IMG/VR virus record: IMGVR_UViG_3300020162_001010
Span: 1-42,348 of that record
Direction: 5' to 3' (one strand)
Length of the DNA stretch: 42,348 nucleotides
Source: a virus
In this document: piece after piece, positions 1 to 6,617 of the stretch
Layout of the letters: each line of letters begins with the position of its first letter
Numbering within the stretch: position 1 is the first letter of the stretch
The notes under the pieces: generated by a model
Told to the model about the DNA's origin: nothing
What the model saw: only the letters and a program-made list of their open reading frames with translations
The model's database searches: none
Made by a program: the position numbers and the translations under genes

Positions 1-46
1 CTACGAGCAGGACGCACGTTCTGTCCTTTCAGGAGTTGCTGGGTAA
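1..46 (+). CDS. Probable 3' end of the gene cut at the right edge of the window (if the sequence is circular)
   Basis: The open frame starting at 41822 reaches the last base of the window with two bases of an unfinished codon. Joined to base 1 it reads on as Asp-Tyr-Glu-Gln-Asp-Ala-Arg and then to a TAA at 44-46. The completed protein would be about 190 residues. Reading 15 codons by chance is quite possible, so this is an inference supported mainly by the otherwise complete phage gene set and by the HNH gene then lying next to the small terminase, a common arrangement. Bases 47-130 hold no gene; a TTGACA hexamer at 64-69 has no convincing -10 partner. Confidence 0.45.
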   Translation, partial: YEQDARSVLSGVAG

Positions 47-130
47 ATGTTGCATGAGATACCTTGACATACTGAACATGATTTGAGACAACCCTCATAT
101 TCTGATAACAATTCACCATGGAAACAGGAC

Positions 131-625
131 ATGCCGAAGCCAAAACGACGCACATCTACTGAGTTATTGTTCTTCTCTGGAAGGAAGACACCTGATCCGA
201 ATGCTGACATCTGTACTGCCCGAGAGATGCCTTGCCCGGCAAGTATTTCTGGGAACGAAACAAAGAAGCAGTTGTGGGACTTCATTGTTGCAGACATGGA
301 GAACAGGAAGTGTCTGTCACCAACCTACACATTGCTTATCGCAGAACTTGTCGAGGTGGTAAACACAATCTATGACTGCAGAAAGGCTATCGAAAAGAAC
401 GGAATCGTAATCGACAAGTACGACAGTGAAGGAAGTTACCTTGGCTCATTCCCTTCACCGTACCAGACTATCCTGAGCAAGCAGCAATCCATCCTGCTGA
501 AGTTGATGGAAAAGGTGGGTATGTCACCGAGAGACATCACATATCTGGTAAATCCTGAGGCAACCGCCACTGACATTATTGAATCTCGTAACTCTGAATT
601 GAAAGGCATTAGTTACTTCCGATGA
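131..625 (+). CDS. terS: Terminase small subunit, P27 family
   Basis: This 164-residue protein would recognise phage DNA and hand it to the large terminase at the start of packaging. The N-terminus MPKPKRRTSTELL is the typical opening of the P27 family. The middle has a helical segment (LLIAELVEVVNTIYDC), then a Gly-rich turn and SPYQTILSKQQ, and the C-terminal third has LMEKVGMSPRD, which matches the family's conserved tail. An in-frame TTG lies upstream at 83, but the ATG at 131 fits the family start and is preceded by AGG. The stop overlaps the next start (ATGA). The partner large subunit is 12.6 kb away, which is unusual. Family assignment is by motif, without a search. Confidence 0.8.
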   Translation: MPKPKRRTSTELLFFSGRKTPDPNADICTAREMPCPASISGNETKKQLWDFIVADMENRKCLSPTYTLLIAELVEVVNTIYDCRKAIEKNGIVIDKYDSEGSYLGSFPSPYQTILSKQQSILLKLMEKVGMSPRDITYLVNPEATATDIIESRNSELKGISYFR

Positions 626-843
626 TCAACAACATCCCCCAGTTCATTGCAGACTCCGAAGCCTTCCGTACATCTGTCATCTCAGAAATACACAAGGAGA
701 TTGCCCATCAGGTGTTTGGTAACCCAACCAGATACCCTTCTTCTGACTCCAGAGTACGAGAGCACAGGACTATGGGACTTGGCTCCTTCAGCCACTATGG
801 AGCCGGCATACGAAGACACGGTGTACAGATCACCAATAAGTAA
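622..843 (+). CDS. Small protein of unknown function, possibly frameshifted
   Basis: The ATG overlaps the terminase stop, a typical coupled start, giving 73 residues (MINNIPQFIADSEAF...). I do not recognise it. The first about 40 residues look like an ordinary phage protein. After about position 735 this frame becomes basic and Gly/His-rich, while the +1 frame gives a more typical acidic sequence (LLLTPEYESTGLWDLAPS) ending at 847. Either an indel, a +1 frameshift or two alternative products could explain this. A terminator follows directly at 851. The location after the small terminase suggests a packaging accessory, but no function can be named. Confidence 0.5.
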   Translation: MINNIPQFIADSEAFRTSVISEIHKEIAHQVFGNPTRYPSSDSRVREHRTMGLGSFSHYGAGIRRHGVQITNK

Positions 844-850
844 ATAAGAA

Positions 851-880
851 ACCCCCGGTTTATCGCCGGGGGTTTTATTT
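851..880. terminator. Bidirectional Rho-independent terminator
   Basis: A perfect 8-bp stem pairs ACCCCCGG (851-858) with CCGGGGGT (866-873) around a 7-nt loop. It is followed by TTTATTTT on the + strand and, read from the other side, by TTCTTATTT on the - strand. It sits between the convergent ends of the rightward terminase block and the leftward operon, so it can stop transcription from both sides. Confidence 0.9.
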
Positions 881-903
881 TGCACATGCTGAACTGGAAG
901 GGT

Positions 904-1236
904 TCACTTCCTGTCTACAACGTCTTTCAAGTCATCAGGTACTGGCTGTCCAAGACTAATCAACAGATTAGCCAGTGTTGTAGCGATAACATGCAGCCTG
1001 TCTTTACGGGCCTCGGAGTTAGCGTTGCCCCGAACACGTTCAATGCCAAGAGACTCTTCCACCTGAGCAATTGTATGAGGGCTTACCTCGATGTTCAGTT
1101 CTCTCTTGATTTCTCTTTGTACCTGAGCACGGGTAAGACGCTGGGCCTTTTCTTTATTCGTGGTAAGCCATACCAAAACCTTTGCAACACTGCTAACACT
1201 TCTGGACGTTGTAACGCCGGGGGTAGCACTCGACAT
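904..1236 (-). CDS. Putative helix-turn-helix protein
   Basis: This is a 110-residue protein and the last gene of the leftward operon. Residues about 33-70 (LTRAQVQREIKREL followed by VSPHTIAQVEESLGI) have the length and spacing of a helix-turn-helix, with a likely recognition helix at the second segment, so DNA binding is inferred. The rest is helical with no motif I recognise. The ATG is well supported by AGGAG eight bases upstream on the minus strand. The bidirectional terminator lies just beyond the stop. It could be a regulator or a small DNA-binding accessory protein; there is no evidence that it is a lysogeny repressor. Confidence 0.65.
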   Translation of the reverse strand: MSSATPGVTTSRSVSSVAKVLVWLTTNKEKAQRLTRAQVQREIKRELNIEVSPHTIAQVEESLGIERVRGNANSEARKDRLHVIATTLANLLISLGQPVPDDLKDVVDRK

Positions 1237-1257
1237 GAAATTAACTCCTGATTGAAA

Positions 1258-1488
1258 CTAACGAAGAACTGACTGAATACGCTCTCTCAAACCTTTGTCC
1301 AGATTCTTAACCCTCAGCACCTCTTCAAGAGTTGCCCGATACTCTGACTCTTTTCTTTTCATTACCGAGTCAGCACACAGATCACTGACAACGATCTGAC
1401 CTGTGTCTTTGTCCAAGGCTGTACCGCAATGGAATCCTTCGAAGTGCCTACGGTACGGGGCACCACAGTTTGGACAAACATCACTCAC
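1258..1488 (-). CDS. Small zinc-ribbon protein
   Basis: The 76-residue protein starts with CPNCG (residues 5-9) and has a further Cys at about 21 (FHCGT) and one at about 38, which suggests one structural zinc site. The C-terminal half is charged and helical. It begins with GTG and overlaps the end of the upstream ribbon-helix-helix gene by four bases, so the two are probably translationally coupled. GGTGG lies upstream of the start. I do not recognise a family; small zinc-ribbon proteins are common in phage early operons. Confidence 0.7.
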   Translation of the reverse strand: MSDVCPNCGAPYRRHFEGFHCGTALDKDTGQIVVSDLCADSVMKRKESEYRATLEEVLRVKNLDKGLRERIQSVLR

Positions 1489-1682
1489 TTCTTAACCACC
1501 TTTCTCTTTGGTCTTCCGACCGGCTTAGACACAATCTTTGGGAGTTTCCATAGTTGGGCACAGGCTTCCACAATGACCGCTGAGCGACTTTGACCAGTCT
1601 CATTGGACTGCCTATCAACTTCTGCCCAGAACGCTGTTGAGGCACTGATACCGAACACATAACTATCCTTCTTGCTTACCAA
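1485..1682 (-). CDS. Ribbon-helix-helix DNA-binding protein with AT-hook-like tail
   Basis: In this 65-residue protein the N-terminal half has a short strand (YVFGIS) followed by two helices (ASTAFWAEVDRQSNETG, then SRSAVIVEACAQLW). This is the pattern of the CopG/Arc-type ribbon-helix-helix fold, which binds DNA as a dimer through the strand. The C-terminus carries GRPKRK, similar to the GRP core of AT-hooks, which would add minor-groove contacts. The start is TTG at 1682 with GGAG upstream, overlapping the preceding gene by 20 bases. It may regulate this operon; that role is inferred from fold and place only. Confidence 0.7.
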   Translation of the reverse strand: MVSKKDSYVFGISASTAFWAEVDRQSNETGQSRSAVIVEACAQLWKLPKIVSKPVGRPKRKVVKK

Positions 1683-2175
1683 TTTGCTTCTCCAAGTATG
1701 ATGTCAGTATTTCACTGTAGTGCTGTGCTTTCTTCAAGTCATCAATACCTCCTTTGGCAGAGTATCGCATGATGTACTTGAGCACGTTTCCTTCCAGATA
1801 TCCGATAAACTTTTCTGGAGTGAAATTAGCTTCCATTACTTGAATAGGCTGAATGCCCATATTCATGTAATGGTCACCTCCAATTTGCCTTTTCATTGGA
1901 CTTATCTTGTCTTCCACTGGTTTCCTCTTTTCCTCAGAAACATTCGATGGAACATTAGGCCACACTATCCTTTCCACACAGTCTAAATCGTGATCTTTGG
2001 ACTCTACTTCACATATACCGTCAGCAGTCCACCGATATTTTCTCGCAGGTTCTCCAGCCTCAAACACCTGACCAGTAAAGCAATAAGTAGCACCGGGAAT
2101 TTGTTTCTCGACTACCGCTTTCCATCCACATCTTGTTTTCCACCATCCGAACCCAAACTTTAACTGTCCACTCAC
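1663..2175 (-). CDS. DUF3310-containing phage protein
   Basis: The protein has 170 residues. The C-terminal third (about 98-160) matches the DUF3310 pattern: GGDHY, then IQPIQVMEA, then LEGNVLKYIMRY, KGG and DDLKKAQHY. This domain is common in phage early regions and is sometimes annotated as nucleotide-kinase-like, but its role is not established. The N-terminal about 90 residues are Trp- and Cys-rich and not recognised, so this is a longer two-part version of the usual short protein. The GTG start is preceded by AGGTGA and shares a 17-nt initiation region with the gene starting at 2669. Confidence 0.8.
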   Translation of the reverse strand: MSGQLKFGFGWWKTRCGWKAVVEKQIPGATYCFTGQVFEAGEPARKYRWTADGICEVESKDHDLDCVERIVWPNVPSNVSEEKRKPVEDKISPMKRQIGGDHYMNMGIQPIQVMEANFTPEKFIGYLEGNVLKYIMRYSAKGGIDDLKKAQHYSEILTSYLEKQIGKQEG

Positions 2176-2182
2176 GACTCAC

Positions 2183-2440
2183 CTATTCCTTATTTACGGA
2201 CAGAATAGAAAGCAGCCCGTGTTTTTCGAGAAAGTTCAACAGATCGTCAGTAGTATCACAGAAGAAATCTTCATGATCGTCATCATGCCAGCTTTTGCCA
2301 CCAATCAATCCGTAAACGAAAAACCCTGAGTCTCCACGTTCAATCGTAAGTTTGGTTTCGTTGCCGAAATCCCACGTCGTGGTGATGATCGAGTCGTCAA
2401 ACGCAAGACCCTCTACGGGAGTCCAATTTTCATTGCTCAT
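2183..2440 (-). CDS. Acidic small protein of unknown function
   Basis: The 85-residue protein is rich in Asp and aromatic residues, including a cluster near HDDDHEDFF in the middle, and ends in a short amphipathic helix. No family is recognised. The ATG at 2440 has AAAGGTGA upstream and overlaps the end of the upstream gene by 11 bases, as expected in this compact operon. Small acidic proteins of phage early regions often bind host proteins or mimic DNA; that is only a general possibility here. Confidence 0.6.
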   Translation of the reverse strand: MSNENWTPVEGLAFDDSIITTTWDFGNETKLTIERGDSGFFVYGLIGGKSWHDDDHEDFFCDTTDDLLNFLEKHGLLSILSVNKE

Positions 2441-2669
2441 TGCTCACCTTCCTTTCAAGCACCGCAGCCGCTTTCTGTGCCGCGTGAAATGTCTCAAACA
2501 ACTTGCTTCCGGCCTCCAAAATCCTGTCCGATTCCGCAAGTGAAAACAGCCCCATTTTGCCGACCGTGATCCGATAGAAAAAACAGCAATCATCCCCAAA
2601 CATTTTTTCCGATTTTGCGGTCCATCGCCTTGGACTCTCGTAATACCAATCCAATTGCTTACCGCTCAC
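2430..2669 (-). CDS. Small protein of unknown function
   Basis: The protein has 79 residues with Trp/Tyr-rich N-terminal strands (LDWYYESPRRW) and a C-terminal helix (KLFETFHAAQKAAAVLERK). I do not recognise it. Translation starts at GTG 2669 behind GGAGGTGA, a strong ribosome site. The 17-nt stretch around this start is nearly identical to that at 2168-2184. It overlaps both neighbours by a few bases, so it is one member of the co-translated early operon. Confidence 0.6.
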   Translation of the reverse strand: MSGKQLDWYYESPRRWTAKSEKMFGDDCCFFYRITVGKMGLFSLAESDRILEAGSKLFETFHAAQKAAAVLERKVSNEQ

Positions 2670-2998
2670 GACTCACCTCCAGTCTTTGGTTTTGCATCTA
2701 CCAGCAACTCAGCAATAGACCAAATATCACCGACCTCTGTTTTCTTCGGGTAAGGATTTGCATGAATCCCCTCAACAATCACCACAGCAAACCTTTCCAT
2801 CAGTTCCGCACGTTGCTCCCGCTCCGGCGTGATTGATTTATCTCGCCATTCGCCACAGAAATTATCCGCCGCCATGGTTGGTCGCACAAGCCCATGCGAC
2901 ATAATCACGGCTGGCGGATATCGTCGGCATTGCCCGTTTTGGTTTATCGGCTCTTCCCGATGCCAGAATCTGCATCCTTCACATGTTCGTTTAGTCAC
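2666..2998 (-). CDS. Cys-cluster protein, unknown function
   Basis: The 110-residue protein begins with KRTCEGCRFW, with further cysteines at about 24 (GQCRRYPP) and 48 (NFCGEW). This C-x2-C ... C ... C pattern resembles small phage and bacterial proteins that probably bind one metal ion. The rest is helical. The start is GTG at 2998 behind GGAGGG. The next gene upstream begins with a very similar KRTCERCKWC stretch, so the two N-terminal modules may be related by duplication. No enzymatic residues are recognised. Confidence 0.65.
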   Translation of the reverse strand: MTKRTCEGCRFWHREEPINQNGQCRRYPPAVIMSHGLVRPTMAADNFCGEWRDKSITPEREQRAELMERFAVVIVEGIHANPYPKKTEVGDIWSIAELLVDAKPKTGGES

Positions 2999-3357
2999 GT
3001 TGATCCCTCCATTTTTTTTGGACTGTTGCCGGTCAGAATGTCCACCACTGACTGCAAATCCTGAAACAGCACCCAGTCACCATGTTTAGTGACTATTCCG
3101 AATCCTAAATCCGACCCTGCCTCGTGTCGCTCAATTGCCGTTAGTGCCGTCAGGGCATCCGCAAGGCGTGTGTGCAGCAGATCAATCGTCTCCTCGTGCT
3201 GCAATCGCAATTTCAAGCACTTCGACTGGCAGGTAGCAGACTGCACCACCGAAGTGCTCGCGGAAGTCCACGAGCCACATTGATATAGATGGCTGTGATC
3301 GCCAGTCTGCACAGCCCCGCACCACTTGCACCGCTCACACGTTCGCTTATCACCCAT
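2995..3357 (-). CDS. Cys-rich N-terminal protein, unknown function
   Basis: The 120-residue protein has six cysteines in its first 50 residues (about 7, 10, 13, 27, 43 and 47), consistent with a zinc-binding module. A helical segment follows (EETIDLLHTRLADALTAL), then a short mixed C-terminus. The N-terminus resembles that of the gene downstream. The ATG at 3357 has AGGAG located inside the last codons of thyX, so expression is probably coupled to ThyX. The function is unknown. Confidence 0.6.
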   Translation of the reverse strand: MGDKRTCERCKWCGAVQTGDHSHLYQCGSWTSASTSVVQSATCQSKCLKLRLQHEETIDLLHTRLADALTALTAIERHEAGSDLGFGIVTKHGDWVLFQDLQSVVDILTGNSPKKMEGST

Positions 3358-3359
3358 AT

Positions 3360-4040
3360 CTATTGCTCCTGTGCAGTTTCGATTGCTTCAACAACTGTAG
3401 GTACTGTACTCCTCAGAACTTCCCAGCAAGCATCAGCAACCATCCGATGCTCTTTCTGAGCCTCTATCGACCTCCTGATCTTGCAATAATGAATCCAACT
3501 TCTGAGTGACCCGGTAACCAACAACTCAGACATTGTCAGTCCTTCAGGCAGGATTACTCTGGCGACTTCTTTTGCAATATCCGATTCAAGTGCTGCCTCA
3601 TAGATCTGCTGCGTCAATTGAATAACTTGCTTCTGTGCCTCTTGCCACCATGCCGCAGTTAGACTGCCTTCGCGACACTCAATCGAAGACTGCCTATTCG
3701 TCTGATCCTGCAAACGACATTCTCGTAAACAGAACTCAGTAACCGGAGCATACCTTTGACTGAACTCCTGAAAGAACATTGACCTGTGCCTGATTATCTG
3801 CCTTGAGATATCTCTGGGAACAGTTATTGAAATACCGATAAACGCCATATCGAGAGGTGACCAGTGATGTTTTCTGATCAAGTATTTTACCAGCTTTGGT
3901 CCTGTTAAATGATTGTCCCTGTTTGCTGGATTGCTGACTCTGGCAACCCATGCCACGTACTCCTCGATGGTCTTGCAGCCTGTGTACTCAGCAGGCTCTG
4001 TTTTTGAAATCAAATGTGCTTTTACTTCAAACGTCTTCAT
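3360..4040 (-). CDS. thyX: Flavin-dependent thymidylate synthase
   Basis: ThyX makes dTMP from dUMP using FAD, NADPH and methylene-tetrahydrofolate, supplying thymidine for phage replication. The 226-residue length fits the family. The signature RHRx7SxR is present as RHR at 84-86, Ser94 and Arg96. The N-terminal CxTIEEYVAWVARVS and the HHWSPLDMAF segment (about 58-67) are also family features, and a C-terminal helix with RSWIHYCKIR contributes to the nucleotide site in relatives. It is the only clear metabolic enzyme in the leftward operon and overlaps the upstream coiled-coil gene by four bases. Confidence 0.96.
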   Translation of the reverse strand: MKTFEVKAHLISKTEPAEYTGCKTIEEYVAWVARVSNPANRDNHLTGPKLVKYLIRKHHWSPLDMAFIGISITVPRDISRQIIRHRSMFFQEFSQRYAPVTEFCLRECRLQDQTNRQSSIECREGSLTAAWWQEAQKQVIQLTQQIYEAALESDIAKEVARVILPEGLTMSELLVTGSLRSWIHYCKIRRSIEAQKEHRMVADACWEVLRSTVPTVVEAIETAQEQ

Positions 4041-4804
4041 GTTCTCAACATCTCCTTTGATACCTTGCCCATTTCAACCACCATTTGCAGAAACGCTTTA
4101 CGTCTACTTTCAAGTTCAAGAGTTAGAAGATCGTTTTCTTCTGCTAACTGAAGTACGACTTTCTGTTCTTTGGATAAACGTTCTATAAGTACATGTACTT
4201 CATCCTCTGCAACTTCCAATTTGACAGACATCTCCTGCCAGTCTTTACGTATATTTTCACACTCAACCTGTGCCTCGTCACGTTCGGCTACCAGTGCATC
4301 GCACTTCCTGATCATCCGCTGCAAATTATCGTAATGCAGTTGTGACTGATTCTGCCAGTTGTCACACTTTTCTGTCAGCACATTGATTTTTTCGTTTGAC
4401 TCAATAAGCCATTGCTGTTCTGTCTGTAAAGCATCGGCCAGTTGTTGTTTCGCACGCTCTTCCGCCTCGGCACGTTTTTGCCAGCCGTCACGTTCTCTAG
4501 TCAACCGCTCAATCTCTGACTCAATCAAATCGTGGATATCGGGACCACTCATACATGGACCCTCAATGACTTCCTTTTCTTCAGGCTCATACGACAACTC
4601 TTTGTGAGCAGCTTCCCAAAGTTTATCAGCATGTGCCTTGTGATGTTCAGCCTCTGCCCGTGCCGCGTCACGCTCGGCAGTCAGATTGTGAATTTCATTT
4701 ATCCCCACCTGTACTGCACGTTTCGCCGCCTCGGCGCGTCGCTTCCAGTCGTTACTCTCTGCTGTCAGCCTTGCAATCTCCGCCTCTATGCTCTCACCGC
4801 TCAT
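4037..4804 (-). CDS. Long coiled-coil protein
   Basis: This 255-residue protein is almost entirely charged heptad-type helix, rich in Glu, Ala, Lys and Arg. It contains two similar segments, one near LTAESNDWKRRAEAAKRA and another near LTRERDGWQKRAEAEERA, which suggests internal duplication; a Pro/Gly break lies around residue 85. The frame opens further upstream, but the ATG at 4804 has AAAGGAAG eight bases before it and follows the promoter candidate at 4853-4880. It is the first gene of the leftward operon. The function is not recognised; a scaffold or binding role is possible. Confidence 0.75.
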   Translation of the reverse strand: MSGESIEAEIARLTAESNDWKRRAEAAKRAVQVGINEIHNLTAERDAARAEAEHHKAHADKLWEAAHKELSYEPEEKEVIEGPCMSGPDIHDLIESEIERLTRERDGWQKRAEAEERAKQQLADALQTEQQWLIESNEKINVLTEKCDNWQNQSQLHYDNLQRMIRKCDALVAERDEAQVECENIRKDWQEMSVKLEVAEDEVHVLIERLSKEQKVVLQLAEENDLLTLELESRRKAFLQMVVEMGKVSKEMLRT

Positions 4805-4852
4805 TGTTCTTCCTTTCAGAAACGCTACGTGGAACTCACCATCACGACACAA

Positions 4853-4880
4853 ATCTTATCAACATTATTCGGCTAGTCAA
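4853..4880 (-). promoter_or_regulatory. Candidate promoter for the leftward operon
   Basis: Read on the minus strand, TTGACT (4880-4875) and TAAGAT (4858-4853) are separated by 16 bases. This gives a leader of about 50 bases before the start at 4804. It resembles a host sigma-70 type promoter and is well placed for the whole leftward operon. No other sites were compared quantitatively. Confidence 0.5.
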
Positions 4881-5169
4881 CTGATAATCTTTCAACATTC
4901 TTTTGTTCAGTGTATGTACAGTACAAACGCATTACAGCCCCGTAAAGAGCCTCAAACAGCCCAAGATGACTCTCAGATCGTATTGACCCTTCCAATGCTC
5001 TCAGACGCTGTCCTGTGCGATCTGGGAGCGAATTACGCCTATGCTGTTCATGTATCCGCGTGGAATGCCTGTATTCACTGTACAAATTTTCATCTCTTGC
5101 ATCTTTTCGGAAGGGTGCGTAATATACGCCTACACACAAGTGTTTGCCGAGCAATGACAATCGGCTCAA
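4873..5169 (-). CDS. Possible small gene of unknown function
   Basis: The open frame gives 98 residues from a TTG at 5169. The C-terminal 60 residues (for example RALEGSIRSESHLGLFEALYG) look protein-like, with helix-forming, mixed-charge composition, but the N-terminus is less convincing and there is no clear ribosome site. Its stop overlaps the leftward promoter candidate. It may be a real early gene, or the region may be non-coding control DNA. No family is recognised. Confidence 0.35.
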   Translation of the reverse strand: MSRLSLLGKHLCVGVYYAPFRKDARDENLYSEYRHSTRIHEQHRRNSLPDRTGQRLRALEGSIRSESHLGLFEALYGAVMRLYCTYTEQKNVERLSVD

Positions 5170-5321
5170 CGTCCGACAGGGGGGGTGTTCCGTTACCTGA
5201 TGGTTACACGACGTTAAACTGAGAAAAACCGGAGAACGGAAAGGATCAACCCAATCGCTTCCACGCGGTAAGGGGGATCAGGGGGTTTAGGATCAACCCT
5301 CGATCTCATTTCATCTGCTCA

Positions 5322-5346
5322 GTATTTGATTGACAGTAATCAATAC
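5322..5346. promoter_or_regulatory. Operator-like inverted repeat
   Basis: GTATTTGATT and AATCAATAC form a near-perfect dyad around GACAGT, overlapping the -35 box of the promoter at 5330-5358. The inner half-sites TTTGAT and ATCAAT are separated by 8 bases; the same architecture (TTTGAT, 8 bases, ATCAAA) recurs at 35578-35597. It looks like a binding site for a dimeric regulator. Confidence 0.5.
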
Positions 5347-5358
5347 TTCTCCTACTTT
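5330..5358 (+). promoter_or_regulatory. Candidate rightward promoter
   Basis: A consensus TTGACA (5330-5335) is followed after 17 bases by TACTTT (5353-5358), 20 bases before the start at 5379. The -35 box lies inside the operator-like dyad, so occupancy of the dyad should block it. Confidence 0.5.
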
Positions 5359-5378
5359 GGAGCAAAGGAGCACTTCTG

Positions 5379-5810
5379 ATGAAATACTCATTACTCACAC
5401 TGCTGATGTGTATCTGCTGTCTTCCACCTGAGCCTCAATGGACAACCACTGGAACTGTAATCAAAGTCATTGACGGTGACACTGTGGACATCGAGGTAAA
5501 GCGGGTAATCCGGGTAAGACTACTTGACTGCTGGGCACCCGAGTCCAAGATTGACTCCAGAATCCCTCCAGAAAAACAGCAAGCTGAGAAAGCTGCTGGA
5601 TTGAGATCAAAGCAAAGTTTGGTTACACTCGCACTAAACAAGCCTATAATACTCTCAGTACCCACAGATCCATCTGGTGACCTGATGAAGTCTACGACAA
5701 TGGGCCGTGTACTTGGAAGAGTATGGCTGTCTGGGGATACTAAGTCTCTCTCAGAACATCAAGTCGGGTCTGGCAACGCCACTATCACAAAACGAGATGA
5801 ACTCAAGTGA
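5379..5810 (+). CDS. Exported thermonuclease-like (SNase) nuclease
   Basis: The 143-residue protein has an N-terminal hydrophobic signal (MKYSLLTLLMCICC), so it is probably exported or lipid-anchored. The staphylococcal-nuclease fold is shown by VIKVIDGDTV (residues 27-36), VRLLD with Arg47, APE with Glu55, and GRVLGRVWL with Arg110. Arg47, Glu55 and Arg110 match the catalytic Arg, Glu and Arg of the family. The Asp that helps bind calcium three residues before the Glu is Trp52 here, so metal binding may differ. Such enzymes cut DNA or RNA in the envelope or outside the cell. AAGGAG lies 8 bases before the ATG. Confidence 0.88.
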   Translation: MKYSLLTLLMCICCLPPEPQWTTTGTVIKVIDGDTVDIEVKRVIRVRLLDCWAPESKIDSRIPPEKQQAEKAAGLRSKQSLVTLALNKPIILSVPTDPSGDLMKSTTMGRVLGRVWLSGDTKSLSEHQVGSGNATITKRDELK

Positions 5811-6211
5811 AAGTAGTGAACGAAGAACCGGTACCTGTAGACTTCCTGTCCAACAACACAATGGTGTTGGCAGATGACTATCAGTTTATTCTGCACGGAA
5901 TTGCTGGGCTAACACTTGACGTTACTGTTCCATCAGGTTATGTATTTGATGGGGCATCCATCCCTCGACTGTTCTGGTCAATAATTGGATCTCCAACAGA
6001 TCCACAATTCATGCGTGCTGCTTTGGTACATGACTGGTTGTGTGATCATGTGGTACGCAGTAGAGATAGGCGTTTAGCTGACGAGATATTTCTGTACTTG
6101 CTTGAATGTTCAAGTGTACCCGTCAGAAAGCGATACGCGATGTATGCGGCTGTTCGCATGTACGCAATGTTGTTTTGGAAGCATAAAAGGAACCCCCATG
6201 TTGAAGTCTGA
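5807..6211 (+). CDS. DUF1353 family protein
   Basis: The 134-residue protein has the DUF1353 landmarks: VPSGYVFDGASIPR (residues about 41-54), FWSIIG, then ALVHDWLC, then ADEIFLYLL and a C-terminal helical stretch with AVRMY. This family is common in tailed phages, often near lysis or tail genes, but its role is not established. The conserved Asp, His-Asp and Ser residues suggest an enzyme, unproven. Translation begins at GTG 5807, overlapping the nuclease stop by four bases. Confidence 0.85.
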   Translation: MKVVNEEPVPVDFLSNNTMVLADDYQFILHGIAGLTLDVTVPSGYVFDGASIPRLFWSIIGSPTDPQFMRAALVHDWLCDHVVRSRDRRLADEIFLYLLECSSVPVRKRYAMYAAVRMYAMLFWKHKRNPHVEV

Positions 6212-6605
6212 AGACCATCCTGAAGTATGTGACGGAATTGTCAGTCGTGTAGGCGGCGGATTCGGTATTGATCCGGCGACTATTACAGTGCTGGTGACGA
6301 CTGTACTACCGTTGATCCTGAGTTGCTTCAAGAAGAAAGAAAACCTTGAGCCTCAGGACGTTTCTGCCCGAGTTGTTGCACTCCATAATAAGAACTCAAA
6401 GGCTCTGCATCGTCGATTGTCTAAGGCGTATAAAGATCAGGCTCTTAAAAAGGGCAAAGAAGAGTCCGCCGCTACTGGTAAGCCATTCAAGAAGAAATTT
6501 TACGAACTGTCTGACGAAGCGGCTGATCGACTGGCTACTGCTACTATTCAAGAATGTATCACAGCCAACTCTGCTGTTGTTTCCTCTTTTGCTTCCGCTT
6601 GCTGA
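6198..6605 (+). CDS. Single-span membrane protein, unknown function
   Basis: The 135-residue protein has one hydrophobic span at about 27-44 (ATITVLVTTVLPLILSCF), followed at once by a run of lysines, suggesting the C-terminal, Lys- and Ala-rich part stays in the cytoplasm. The open frame extends upstream, but ATG 6198 has AAAGGA at ideal distance and slightly overlaps the DUF1353 gene. Within this envelope-related block it could be a holin-like or accessory membrane protein. No family is recognised. Confidence 0.65.
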   Translation: MLKSEDHPEVCDGIVSRVGGGFGIDPATITVLVTTVLPLILSCFKKKENLEPQDVSARVVALHNKNSKALHRRLSKAYKDQALKKGKEESAATGKPFKKKFYELSDEAADRLATATIQECITANSAVVSSFASAC

Positions 6606-6617
6606 TTGGTAAATCCA

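Larger units (their letters stand above)
5170..5378. promoter_or_regulatory. Divergent control region
   Basis: These 209 bases hold no gene. They contain a G-rich stretch, two copies of AGGATCAACCC (5242-5252 and 5289-5299, 47 bases apart), an operator-like dyad at 5322-5346 and a rightward promoter at 5330-5358. The region separates the leftward early operon from the long rightward block, so it is the likely place where the switch between them is controlled. Confidence 0.6.

Noticed and set aside
64-92. TTGACA hexamer upstream of the small terminase as a promoter
   Set aside because: No acceptable -10 box lies 16-18 bases downstream, so it is not listed as a promoter.
1-297. 98-residue open frame on the minus strand at the left edge
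   Set aside because: It is antisense to the small terminase; no ribosome site is seen and the opposite gene has a known family pattern.
4788-5222. 144-residue + strand open frame across the divergent region
   Set aside because: It starts inside the leftward gene without a ribosome site, crosses the promoter candidate and has no protein-like pattern.
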